Positions 1 through 10,628 of a stretch of 64,000 bases of DNA are shown here, piece after piece. This DNA is from Strobilurus pachycystidiatus (taxonomy: Eukaryota; Basidiomycota; Agaricomycetes; Agaricales; Physalacriaceae), in NCBI GenBank assembly GCA_019915135.1, contig JAHLMK010000007.1:1612001-1676000 (forward strand), given 5' to 3'. How positions within the stretch are numbered: position 1 is the first letter of the stretch; every line of letters starts with the position of its first letter. The notes below the pieces were generated by a model. It saw only the letters and a list, made by a program, of their open reading frames with translations. It searched no databases and was not told the DNA's origin. The position numbers and the translations under genes were made by a program.

Positions 1-1111
1 TCTTCAAGTAGGTATCCGAGCGCCTTTCGAATCATGAGCTTACTTATCACGTCTGAAGGGGACGCAGCTAGTAGCAAAGTATTACTTCCAGAAACTGGAT
101 ATCTACCGAGGGCGAGAGTATCTCCTACGCGCAGCCCACATCGTACATCGATATGATCTCCGCTTGCTGTCTTTCGCGCGCTTCATACAGAAGGATGCAG
201 GTCGTACAGAAACGCTCCGTGCTGATGAGACCATTGGGGTATTGGGTCAACTCTTCTTCATGGACTTTGCTCAGAATCTCCTCCTCGATCATCCCTTGAT
301 TTTCTCCGAAGATGCCCTTCTCGAGTTGGGTGCTACTTCCGTACGTCTGTCTGCCTGTCTCGGGTAACACGGGATCACACAGTTCACAAAACAGGAATTT
401 CACCCATACCTTGCCATTGATTCTTTCTGTGTGGTCGCGCGGGCCCTGGCGTTGTTGTATCATACTCAGAGTAAACAGCTCTTGGCCCGGCGGGAGGTTG
501 GTTTCTGCCACTTCATGTCTTCTCCCAAAGGCACTTATTTCTTACTAGATCCTCTTCTTGGGTGACATCGGCATGGATCAATGGACTATTACATGCTGGA
601 CCCAAATTGAGTGTTCACATCAGCACTTGGCCCACATTAGGACCCGAGCGCTTCAAACCGCAGTGAATTTGGGGAGCGTCAATGCCAGGGCGCTCAAGAT
701 AGCTGAGATGCTGACATTGTCTGTCTTGATGGACCTTCACTTCGTGCTTGCGCCAACATCGCAGCATTCGCGGCAATCCGCTTTGGCCTCTGCACTGCGA
801 GTTGTTGAGATATCTCGAACTTTGGAGGACCAGGATTACGATCGTTTATGCCCCACCCTATACGTGAGTCACGCCAAGAATAATGTTTGCCTCTCACTTA
901 TACCTCGCCTGTATAGTTTCCATGGAGGTCTTGCATTAACGTGTTTCGATTCGAACTTGCGTCTTCGTCGCCTCTTCTTCCAAGGGATAATTTCTTTGCG
1001 ATGATGTCGTTGATTCAGGAAAACGCAAAATCGATGAAGCAGAAGATGCCTTATGTTGCTGATGATGAGCTGGATCTCAGTGCCGGAGGCTCCATCATTG
1101 AAGACATCTAG
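1..1111 (+). CDS. Zn2Cys6-family transcription factor, 3' part (fourth paralog)
   Basis: This is the C-terminal part of a fungal-specific transcription factor whose 5' end lies off the left edge. The first exon encodes a helical region with the stretch LDIYRGREYLLRAAHI, then DAGRT and LRADETIGVLGQL. The next exons contain DSFCVVARALALLYH and LAPTSQHSRQSAL, and the last ends KMPYVADDELDL before a TAG at 1109. These stretches align through the whole middle-homology region with the three complete genes at 44-51 kb, with introns at the same places. Its tail (GGSI near the end) is closest to the 46.6-48.7 kb copy. It points towards those genes and lies about 43 kb away. The DNA-binding part is not in the window, so a zinc cluster is inferred from the paralogs. 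All exons seen are open. Confidence 0.8.
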
Positions 1112-1255
1112 TCTGTACTTATGTTGCACGGTAGCCTACGGTATCTTTACTCGAGTAGAGTCGAGTGCCAGCCGATTAGATGAGATAAGATCAACCGATG
1201 AACTGTAACGTTGAACATCTCCTTTTTGTTTTACAGTCGTAAGATCACCACTGAC

Positions 1256-1738
1256 ATGTCTTCGAACGATCGTGAGACAGAAAATGTGGTAGACGTGGAA
1301 CGCTTCAACCAGGCTCTCGACATCAAGGTACTTGGTCGACCTGTGCACTCAGAGATTGAATTTAGCAGACATTAGTCGGCGACGGCGACTGAGAGCGACG
1401 ATAATGTGGAGGATGAAGAAGTGAGTTCGTTCTTTGAGGAAGCTGCTGATAGGACTCATGGAGGGTGTTCAGGAAAATTTGACAGCATTGCTCTTGAAAG
1501 ATGTCTGTCCCATCGATAACTCTTACTCTGTTGCATGCTGAGGAACGTCTCCAAGCCTGATCTCGATCCTGACGACGATGTAGAATCGGACTCGGACGAC
1601 GACAGCGATTATGTCTATGAATCAGCTCCCACTAGCCCAGATACCAGCTCTGAATCTGAAGGGGGTGGTAGCGACGAGGAGAATGATGAATACGAAACTG
1701 ATGATTCGGCGGAACCAGCTGCCGGAGTTGAAGCTTAG
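1256..1738 (+). CDS. small acidic hypothetical protein
   Basis: I do not recognise a family. An ATG at 1256 opens a short exon (MSSNDRETENVVDVERF) with a GTACTT donor after 1327. A second exon (about 1376-1420) ends at a GTGAGT donor. The final open stretch, about 1535-1738, is extremely rich in Asp, Glu and Ser and ends ...EPAAGVEA before TAG. The junction between the third short exon (from about 1473) and the last exon could not be placed in frame with a canonical donor, so the model is incomplete there. The acidic tail would suit a histone or nuclear chaperone-like protein, but that is a guess from composition only. It lies 145 bases downstream of the regulator, on the same strand. Confidence 0.45.
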
Positions 1739-1991
1739 AGGACTATCTTACGAGCCCTGTAAAGCGAGCAGTCGTGGCAGGATCTACAGTATGATCAGCC
1801 ATCGTCAAAACCATGAATTGAGGGATAGACATCCTCGGAGTCAGTATGAGCCGTGCAAATAGCAAGCAGATGTATCGATTCTTGCAAACGATATTCAACG
1901 ATTCTTTTACATACGTATCATACGATATACAGGACTATTTATTCAGAGAGGGCTTCGGCAATTACTTCCAGCAACTACGAGGGAGATGAGC

Positions 1992-2862
1992 TCAACGGCT
2001 TGGAGAATGACTGGAAACATACAGGATCTCATAGTCTTTGGTGACAATGTGCTCACCACCAGCAAAGGAATAGTTGCATCCTCCTCTAAAGCGGCCGTGA
2101 GCAACAACAGTGGGGATACAGAGAAACAACATACAGATGCGCTCCAACTTTGCCGGGAACACGAACTTGCTTGCCATCTTTGATTCTGACAGCAATACCG
2201 TGATACAGGGCATTGCCACCTTCTTCATATCCACCTTCTACAGGACGTCTGCCGTGGGGAATATGACCATTTGACGTGCGAACCAGCTCCATCGTGGCAG
2301 GATCGAAGGGGAGGAGGTCGAAACGGCCATTGTGGCTGACCTCAGTCCCGGCGAACGCAACGGAGCAAGGGGGAGAAAGACGGGGAGCGACCTTGCAGGG
2401 ATGCACGGACTTGTCGAATAGCGCAGAGCCAAAGTAGACGGGCGATCCGTCGACATCGTGGCAAGGAGGGACTCCGGCTAGATGTGCCTCGGGGAACGGA
2501 GAAGAGGCGTGCAGCGGGATACGAAAGCCTGATGCAGGTGGGGAAGATTGATGCGCGGGAGGCGAAGTGGCGCCGTGGAAGGCAGCGGGCGCAGCGGGCA
2601 TGACTCTGTGGCCTGGAAAGCCCAAGTCAGGCATCAGAGGCATCTGCATCCCAGAGCCGTGGCCGCCAAAGGGCGATTCGACGACGTGGCCCTCCATCTC
2701 GGCCTTCTTTCCTTTCTTATTCTTCTTGATCTTGCGGTACTTCTGGCTCCCGTCACTGTCGCTGGAGCTGGAGCTAGAGCTAGAGCTCGAGTCGGAAGAG
2801 TCAACACTCTTGCGGCGGCCGTGCGGAGACATGGAGTGACAGTGTTGGGTGGCGGAAGGCAA
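1992..2862 (-). CDS. DM9-repeat protein with poly-Ser and basic N-terminus
   Basis: Two exons joined across a 49-base intron (2086-2134, GTATGT to TTTAG) give 273 residues in frame. The N-terminal quarter has a run of nine or more serines followed by a Lys-rich stretch (YRKIKKNKKGKKAE), then a Pro/His-rich linker. The C-terminal half carries two DM9-type repeats: the first around DVDGSPVYFGSALF with a later AFAGTEVSHNGRFDLLPF, the second around GGYEEGGNALYHGIAVR, ending after the intron with NYSFAGGEH and YEIL. DM9 proteins are known mainly as carbohydrate-binding or immune proteins in animals and also occur in basidiomycetes, where the function is unknown. No signal peptide is visible, so a cytosolic or nuclear location is more likely than secretion. 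Confidence 0.8.
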
Positions 2863-3132
2863 GGCTGGTAAGTGATAATGTGGCTGTTTTGTATCAAGTG
2901 AATGCAGTGTTGATGCAGATGCCGTATGCAGCTGCGGTGCTGCACTGCCTGCCTAGCCAAAGCCACGATCACGGTCACCCTAGATGAGTAGATGGGCGCT
3001 AAATCCCGGGTCTCAATACATGACAATATACATCTCACGAACGTGGAGACTTTTCATGCTGTACGAGCTAAAAGACATAGCAACTTTGGCAGAGATCTGT
3101 TGTTCGTTCCTTATTTGGCAATGAACTCCCGC

Positions 3133-3188
3133 GACCTCAGGCTCTTGAGAGCCCCGATCGGATCCTCCAGAGCCTGAGGCCTGAGGTC
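3133..3188. repeat. nested inverted repeat (hairpin) in intergenic DNA
   Basis: The arms CCTCAGGCTCT (3135-3145) and AGAGCCTGAGG (3169-3179) are perfect reverse complements. A second pairing, GACCTCAGGC (3133-3142) with GCCTGAGGTC (3179-3188), uses the same left arm. It lies between the start of the DM9 gene and the 3' end of the Bem2-like gene. The rest of 2863-3470 shows no gene. Confidence 0.6.
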
Positions 3189-3470
3189 GGAGCCGTCGTG
3201 CAAACGAGGTTGTTACTTAAGCTCTCTCAAGCGTGGGCTCGAATTTTCATCGTACTGTGGACGTAATCTGTTCCAGATCTGTTCTGATTCTCGTACAGGG
3301 TTCCTCAGCACGGGCGCTCTGATGATTGACTCAAATCATACATACATATTCTCCCTACAAACGGAAGTTGCACATCAGATAGTAAATAAGAACGATTATA
3401 AGGATATCATGGGAATATACAGAGCAATCCTGAGGGTATAAGGTAAAGCGGTCCGAAGGCATGAATGTCA

Positions 3471-6400
3471 TTACTGGTCATCGTCCTTCTCGAGCCGTTC
3501 ATCCGTCTCTTCCTCAAGGTCGGCCAGGTCACCCAAAACAGGTGAATCGGCCTCTTCATCGACGGGATCAGATTCGTCAAAGATGGCGTGGAACTACAGG
3601 AAGGATTCAGCCGACGGAATGAATGGGAGGAGACCTCGAGACGTACATGGGTGATGAGTGATTTGACAAGCTTGTTAGCATGTCCCATGTTAGATAATAG
3701 CAGCCCAAAGTCTGCTGTCCGGAGGAGATTGGGACTGAAGACGATAGCAAGCGCCTCCGCGGTCATTTGATTGTACTCCTCGTAGTCTGCCACTCTGAAA
3801 TGCATCGTTAGCGGAAGACCATGGCAATGACTGTGAGAGAACGTACTTGTCCAAGTGTTCAACCATGCGCTTCAAGAGGTCCGCGTTTCCTTGAGGTAGT
3901 TCTTGGATAATTCGATGAAACTCAGACAGTCGGATTTCAAGATCCTCAAATTCTGTCGGTCCCGTGAGACGGGATGAACGTATGATCCACTGAAAACATA
4001 CTTGTGGCCTCGATGATCTGGAGGTATGATGTCGGTGGGAACAAGGGTTCCGGCAGAGCACGGAACCAGGACTTGACGATATCGCAGACAGCATGAATGT
4101 CAGTGGACTCGGTGATTGGACTGTGGCCTTTGTTGAATGCATTCTTCAGTCTGTTGATTTCCGAGGTGGCACCAGCGATTCGATCTAAAACACCACGTCA
4201 ACTCTGTCACAACGTTTGCATGGAACAATACACACAAATGCCGACTTCAGTCAATCCGCGCTTTTCAACCTCCGTGAGGCATTCGTTGATGACACGAGGA
4301 ATGATACCGTGCATGTTTTCGGTCCCATCAGCCTCTCGCTCCAACAAGTATTGAAGCTCAACGCCAAAGACTAAGCGAGAGACCGAAGTGAGTCACGTAT
4401 GCAGTACAGTTTAACTTAACTGGACTGACCGGCAGTAGGATCTCTCTCACGAGCAGAGGGACCCAGACCTTCCACTTGAACGTTCGGTCTACTCGCGACA
4501 TAGGTGAGCCGCCTTTTAGCCGCCATGCTTGTCACTCTTCCGATGACCTCGAGCCACTTGTTCATCTCCCCTCGGTTGGCAGCCTGAATCACATAATGGC
4601 CCCCATCCTCGGTGTTCACCTCAATTGACCAAGATCGCTCCGGGTTGGCCAACTGTCTGACGCGCGCATCCGTGAGGCTGAGGACAAGCGCGGGTTTCCC
4701 GGTTGGCATCCATTCTGTCGTGATAGACGTCATGCTGTCGCTCACGAAAGCACTGGATATCGGCCGCATAAAGTGCAAGAACGCGCTCATGCTTTTCTTG
4801 TTCCTGTGCCCACGTTGCATTGCCTTGTTGAGCACCTCGCCGCGTTTCTCGTTCTTGCTTTGTTCGATCTGTTTCTCCTTCTGCAATCTGAGGCGCCAAT
4901 TGCGGTCCCTCCTATGCTTATCCATCTGCGACTGGACTGCGCGCTGGAAGGGGAATGGCCGAGCGAGCTTCTTGCCAGCTGCTTCACGCACGGCATCCTC
5001 TCGCATAGCCCTGTGGTCGAACTGGAGAACAAGCACCTCGCGTTCGATGTTGTTGAGTCGCTCGAAACCTCTCCGCGTAACCTCCATGTTACGCGTGGGT
5101 GGCGTTGTGGTGATCAAATTGCAGAGATGTCTATACACCTCCACGTCAGAGGAGCAATCCGAGGGAACAAGACATTACGATACCTTCGTTTATCAAAATT
5201 GACCAGGCTCTGCCCGTCATTGGTTGATTCGACAACGTCCGGCGTTGAGATGACATCCAAGAGCCGCTCAAGAACCCAGCCCATATCAATGGTGAGGCCA
5301 GACCCTTCCCTCTCGTCCTCGGCCATCCTCGCCAGCAGAGAAGGCATCGAGTCGCATTGTGTCCCCCGCGCCTGAGCGACAGCGTGCCATGTCCTGACGA
5401 ACATCCGGCTTTCCTCACTCATCAACGCAGACGTGGCCACACTCTCCACGAACGACCTCGCCTTCGGCTCGCTTGCCAATCCTCCCCTACTCAGCTCGAT
5501 ACACCGCAACAGAAGCTCCATGCGCCCTTGCCGCTTCTGTATCCCAAGGCCCTTGACGACGATCTGGCCGACGAGCCATTTCCGAATAATGGAATATCCC
5601 CGTATACAGCTCCGCACGCCCGGTGGTAACAATCTGTACAGGCTGTCGACGCCCATCTCTGTGATGAGCGACGACGGCGGAACATCATGTACATGAGTGT
5701 ATATGGTCTGTATTTCCACCTCGTCTGTTTCTCTAGGAATGGCGAACCACCCGGTTCGATCGGCACTCTGAGTTTCGAGCAGGTCAGAGGTTATGTACAA
5801 ATCCTGGAAGACAAAGTGAGCCTAATTGCATCTAGATCCAAGTCAGTGCCACCGTCGTACCTCTTCTGTCACATTGCTAAACGTCGCAGAGGCCATGCCG
5901 TCCAGGATCTCAATTAAATCCTCGGGGCTGACGCAGTCTAAATCCGGAGGCTCGCGTGTACTGGTATTGCGCGACCTGCGCGACGCGACTGGATCAGGCG
6001 TAGGTGGAGGATGAACGGCTTTCGAATGGCTTGGGCGCATAGTCTTGGTCTTGAAGCTTCTTTGCAAAACTGTCCAGGCGGTCCTTGACGCACTCTCCTC
6101 CGAGATGTCTGGTGGATTGTCAACAAAGGTTTGGAAGCTCTGGTATAGCTGCGTATCGTCCAGCGCATCTAGACCACCGTTGCCGTTGTCTAGCCAGTCA
6201 AGCAAGGTCTCCAGTACCTCCTTTCTGGTCAGCGGCGCCTTCATATACATCTTCTTCAACAGCTGAAGCTATTTCAGCACAATTCGGACGCGTCGTAAGG
6301 CTTCAACTTACCTCGAAGAAAACAAAGGGCGTCACAAAACTCCGGAAAACATTCCACCAGACCTGGGCGAACTCTTTGCGGTCGACGACCAGCTCTCTTG

Positions 6401-9040
6401 TCCCTTCCCGAAGAGACATTTCGCCATTGTCATCCGCCACAGACACGCTTATGTTCTCCAACCCATGAACGAGAATCTCAACAAGACAATCAATCGTCCC
6501 CGCCTGGACCAGGACTCGCAGTGGACGGTCCGAAGAAGACTCGGACGTCACAAAGGCCTGTCGGTTGGAGAGTGCCGGTAAGGAGCTGCGTCGTGCCATG
6601 CTGCTCTTCCTGTCCAGCCCTTGCGATGAGCCAGGTTTGACGCGTATCGAAGGTGTCCGCCCTAAGCCGCTGGATGCAGAGGATTCGGTGATTGCTGTAC
6701 TGGGCGGCCGGGATGCAGGCCGCGAGTTTGGAGCAGAGTCCAAGGATGCGCTCGACACCACAAGCAGCAAGTCGCCGCCGTGTACAGGAATAACAGTTCC
6801 CCCACGACTCAGAGCGGCTAGAGCACCGACGCTGGAGTCCAACGGCGGAGCAGGTCGACGCTCATCTTGCCGAAGACGTCCGTCAACAGCTCGTATGGTT
6901 TGGATGTCGGTTGTGGCATCACTATCTAGCCGATTGCGAAGGACAGTGGAACGATCGACGAGTGTCACGGTGGGCAAAGGTACCGGGAATAGAAGCGGGA
7001 TGAGGGAGGCGTGGTGAGGATATTGAGATGGTGCCCGAGACCAAAAATGAGGCTCAAACAATCCTCTGCGGCGCGGTTCGACTGCCAGAGATAAGGACAT
7101 GAATTGATCAGTTCTAGAGAAAATCAGGCGTCGTATCGGAAAACAAGTACGGAGGAAAGTACCTCTGGAACTTTGAAGGAATTCCGCCTTCTGATAGAAA
7201 CTTCCAATATCCGACGACATTGAGTTCGTTGGAGGACAGGTCTTCTACGCGACGTGTGCAGCCATCGAAAACGGCGCGGCATTGTTCGAAAAGCTTCCAC
7301 GCGTTCTGGAGAGGTTCGGCTAGAAAAAGGTCCTCATTTTCCGAATCCCGAGCGCGATTCAACTCTTTCTCCATCTTGGATTTGAGGGCACCGCCCCATG
7401 GGGTCAGACGAGGCTCAGCGACGCCTTGACCGGTGGCCCACGCCTCGACAATGGTGCAGTCGACGCGCTTCCAGGCTTTCTCTAATCTAGCAACTGGGGG
7501 CGAGCACAATGCTGATTTGATGGCAGACCAGGTGCACTCATCGCCGTCCAAACGGCAGAGCTCACCAACCCTTGACCAAAGTTTGATGGTTTCGACACGT
7601 TTGTCCGTCTGGAGGACCTGCAGCAACACGTGCTTTGTGAGCCAGTGCGGATTGGTGTCACTTCCGAAGAAGCTATCAGAAAGCGCGGCAGTTAGCTCCG
7701 TGGGGAGGATGCTTCGGTGGAAAGAAGTCAGAGTGCGGGCAAGGATGTATGCGTCTTCGGGCGGCTCGGTCCATTCAGCGTTTTCTTTGTCGGGAGGCGG
7801 AGGATGGAGAGCTCGATACTCTTCCATGAGAGTGGCGCCGTCCTCCCATCGTCCAAGTTCTGCTTCGAATTTCTCTTTGCCGACGAGAAGAGGTAATGAG
7901 AGGATCACAGACTGCTTCCATATGTCTTCCCGATGGCCGAACACGGATTCGTGGATCAAAGCCTCAAATGTCCCGCCGCTGCCGTCCTTTGCTAGATCAG
8001 GATGCGTGGTCTTTCCCCAATAGGCCCTCTTCTTTCCGGGCAGCCGCGGCGAAGGCGGTGGCGCGACTTGCTCCTCGTCGTCTTCGTCCTCGATGCCCGT
8101 CGGAAACATTGCTTTGAGCTGTGCGGTGCGCTCGCCCGGCGGTTTGTAGAAGTAGAGTTTCGAACCCTTCATCTCGAGTTTATATGGCTTCCAAGCTTTG
8201 GCAAGAGACACATAGCCGGTATTGTGGACGATCTGGGATGCGCGCTTCGGCTCCGGAGGTGGCGCTTCCAGCAGAGGAGAAGATGGCAAGGCAATAGAGG
8301 GGGGACCAGAGCCTTTACGTTTGGGACTAGGAGGAATGGCACGCTTTGAAGCGAGTTTAGGACCGAAGGATTGGGACCGCGCGTGGACATGGAGGTGGGC
8401 TTCTGGGGGTGATATGGTCACGGATGGCGGGTGTTGCGGCTGCAGGGGTTCCGAGGTAGGAAACGGCTGGGGACTGGCGGAGGACGGGAAGGGCTGGGGT
8501 GCGCTCGCGTCGGTCTTGCTGTTGCTCCTGCCGCGGTACTGCGCTACCCGTTCCTGGAACGAGGCGCTGATTGGCGAGTAGCTCATGCTTCCCAGATCGT
8601 CCGCCGAGCGGGACCAGGCTTTGCGAGACATACCGCGCAGGTCTCCTAGCCCGCCGGTGGAGGCAACTGGTGTCGATGGCGAAGACGGCGGCGGCTGCGC
8701 TATGTCGAGGGAATTGGGAGGGCGCGTATTGAGGTCCATGACAGACCTAGGTAGCCTAGTAAATACCAAGTAACGCGATAGGCAAGAGGGCGCACCTGGC
8801 GTTAGACCCGGCATATCCGTCCAGTATCGGCCTGGGATCGGTTGGTCGTGAAATCTTGTGTTTTCTCTTGCCAGACGACGGCTCGCCAATGCTGGTGGAG
8901 GATGCGCTTCTGGTGAACCATTTCGAGGGGCGTGAGAGGAAGCTGGTGATGGGTGAGCTCGGTGCAGCACCAGGCGTCGGAGGATTTGGGTTTGCGGTGG
9001 GCCCTGGCGAGCGTCGCAGCATGGCAATGGCCGGAAGCAA
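3471..9040 (-). CDS. BEM2: Bem2-like multidomain Rho GTPase-activating protein
   Basis: This is a very large intron-containing gene, about 1,700 residues. In protein order: a Pro/Ser-rich N-terminus, a short PH-like segment (YKLEMKGSKLYFYKP), a CDC25/RasGEF-like region (HWLTKHVLLQVLQTDKR, SPPVARLEKAWKRVD), a second GEF-like helical region (IIRKWLVGQIVVKG), a PH domain (SWSIEVNTEDGGHYVIQAA, NKWLEVIGRV) and a C-terminal RhoGAP domain. The RhoGAP arginine finger is in GIYRIAG, formed across an intron near 4185-4240, with AIVFSPNLLR further on. This order matches yeast Bem2, which stimulates GTP hydrolysis by Rho1 and Cdc42 in polarity and cell-wall control. The first intron (8756-8795, only 40 bases) places the start in the frame at 9040; Met at 9022 is the alternative. 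The last intron is 3594-3646 and the stop is TAA at 3471-3473. The GEF-like domains are probably structural, by analogy with Bem2. Confidence 0.85.
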
Positions 9041-9448
9041 GGCAGCACCCGAGACGACAAGGCAAGCAGGCAGCTAATAAGAGAAAGCCCCAGTCAGAGT
9101 GGCGTGCCCTGCAACCCCCGGGCAGAAGTGCTCATGGACAGAAGAGAGCTTGTCGCGTCCAAAAAGAACGAATCTGGACTTGATCGGCGAACCGGCCATC
9201 GCGGCAAGCCCGAGCCGACTGCCTGATCCAGACAACATCTGTGGTGAGATCCTCCAAGCCAGACGCAGAGGGCTCGCTCAGTCAAACACGATGTGCCACA
9301 TACTTGGGCAATTATCATTCTTGCCAACCGTTGTTGAAGTCGGAGAGTCGTAACTTTCCCACAAGAGAGAGAGAGTGTGTGTGTGGCTATGGCTATGAAT
9401 GCCTTGGGCAACATCTCCAGCCGCCGAGTCATCCGGCGCATACAGTAT
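9041..9448. other. 5' intergenic region upstream of the Bem2-like gene
   Basis: No gene seen. It holds a short AG/GT microsatellite at about 9364-9386, next to the transposable element that begins just beyond 9449. Confidence 0.5.
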
Positions 9449-9463
9449 GTACCAGAATAGACT
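9449..9463 (+). repeat. flanking direct repeat, left copy
   Basis: GTACCAGAATAGACT is repeated exactly at 10346-10360. The last six bases overlap the apparent start of the inverted repeat, so the true target duplication may be 9 bases (GTACCAGAA) or 15. Confidence 0.65.
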
Positions 9464-9576
9464 CGACACCAGTCACTTCGCCCGTCCGGTCCGATCGACC
9501 CTCTGGCGAAGCGACTGGAACATTTCGGACCCCTTTTGGCACAGTCGGATTTTTTCCCACGAATTAATTGAACTTC
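9458..9576 (+). repeat. left terminal inverted repeat of the MITE-like element
   Basis: Pairs with 10212-10345 on the opposite strand. It contains its own hairpin: CCAGTCACTTCGCC near 9469 and GGCGAAGCGACTGG at 9505-9518. Confidence 0.75.
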
Positions 9577-10211
9577 GTCATTTTTACCACTAACGACAGA
9601 ACTCAACCTTGTGCTTCGACTCATTTGACCATTTTAATCACTTGGTATGCACATTTGAAAGCGAGGCATGTTTTTATTTTTCTCTGAACTGCTCTGGTTC
9701 CCTTTTAATTCATAAATCTTTCCGAAGTATCACCTAGATAGAGCATCTGCTGTCAGCCGTGTTATAGCATACAAGCACGCCACTATTGGTAAGGGAGAGA
9801 CAAGGGCAATCAACCTGAGCTTTTGGACACCTACGGTGCTGCACAGACATGATTTTCAAGTGAACTCAAGTAATGATGAGAAGAATTATAAGCATATGTG
9901 GGCCATCTTCTGTTCAAAATATGCCAGAAGCTATGAAGTGCTATTGAACATTATCACCATCCATTTTGAATTGCTGTGCCGTCCACCGAAGGCCATACTT
10001 CGCTACCAGCAATGATTGCGGCGCGGAGGGCGGGTTGGTGCACGTGCTTGCAATGATGTAATGACATTCCGAATAATTGACTTACTTCTCGAGACCGCCA
10101 CTGTATTAGAAAATTCTAAGAATGTGGATCGACTGATATATGCATTTAAGATGAATGTATGAGCACAAATTACGAGAGGAAAGTAGTTGAAATTTGGACT
10201 TGTGCTGAATT

Positions 10212-10345
10212 TCGCTAAGTTCAATTAAATCGTGGGAAAAAATCCGACTGTGCCAAAGGGACCCCGAGTTGTTCCAGACGCTTCGCCAGGTACTCGATCG
10301 ACTGTCATCGAGTATCTTGTTGGCGAACGTCTGGCATCGAGACTA
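10212..10345 (-). repeat. right terminal inverted repeat of the MITE-like element
   Basis: Reverse complement of the left end, slightly longer because of an insertion between the hairpin arms (CCAGACGCTTCGCC near 10278, and TTGGCGAACGTCTGG near 10319). Confidence 0.75.
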
Positions 10346-10360
10346 GTACCAGAATAGACT
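10346..10360 (+). repeat. flanking direct repeat, right copy
   Basis: Exact copy of 9449-9463, directly after the right inverted repeat. Interpreted as the target site duplication. Confidence 0.65.
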
Positions 10361-10628
10361 TTGAGAACTTTACCAACACCTTCGATGTGTTGCTAGACTT
10401 TCCAAGCCAATGGATTCGGTGCTGCAGCTGCTGCTAATTAAATACTTCAGTATTGTGTGCCTCGGGCGCGTCTCATCTTGAGAGCGTTGTACGCATCATT
10501 TAAATTACTGTATACTCATCACACGAATGCCACAGCACTCAAAGTATTACTGCCACATCTTCAGTCCTGGCTGCATCTTATGCCCGGAGATCGGTCCGGG
10601 TGGCCCGCATGCTGCTCGCCCACCTACC

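Larger units (their letters stand above)
9458..10345. mobile_element. non-autonomous TIR element (MITE-like) with hairpin termini
   Basis: About 888 bases bounded by long imperfect terminal inverted repeats. The inner part, TTTGGCACAGTCGG followed by ATTTTTTCCCACGA, is almost identical at both ends in opposite orientation. The outer ends read TAGACTCGACACCAG on the left and TAGTCTCGATGCCAG on the right (reverse complement). Inside each end, CCAG.C...TTCGCC and GGCGAAGCG.CTGG form a subterminal hairpin. The 15-base direct repeat GTACCAGAATAGACT flanks the element. The interior has no convincing coding region, so it must be mobilised by a transposase elsewhere. It lies between the start of the Bem2-like gene and the start of Rim20. 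The superfamily is not assigned. Confidence 0.75.

Noticed and set aside
4612..5375. Several plus-strand frames of about 200 codons opposite the Bem2-like gene
   Set aside because: Antisense shadows of the GEF-like and PH-domain exons; no independent motifs.
9364..9386. AG/GT simple repeat as a possible regulatory element
   Set aside because: Short microsatellite with no supporting context.
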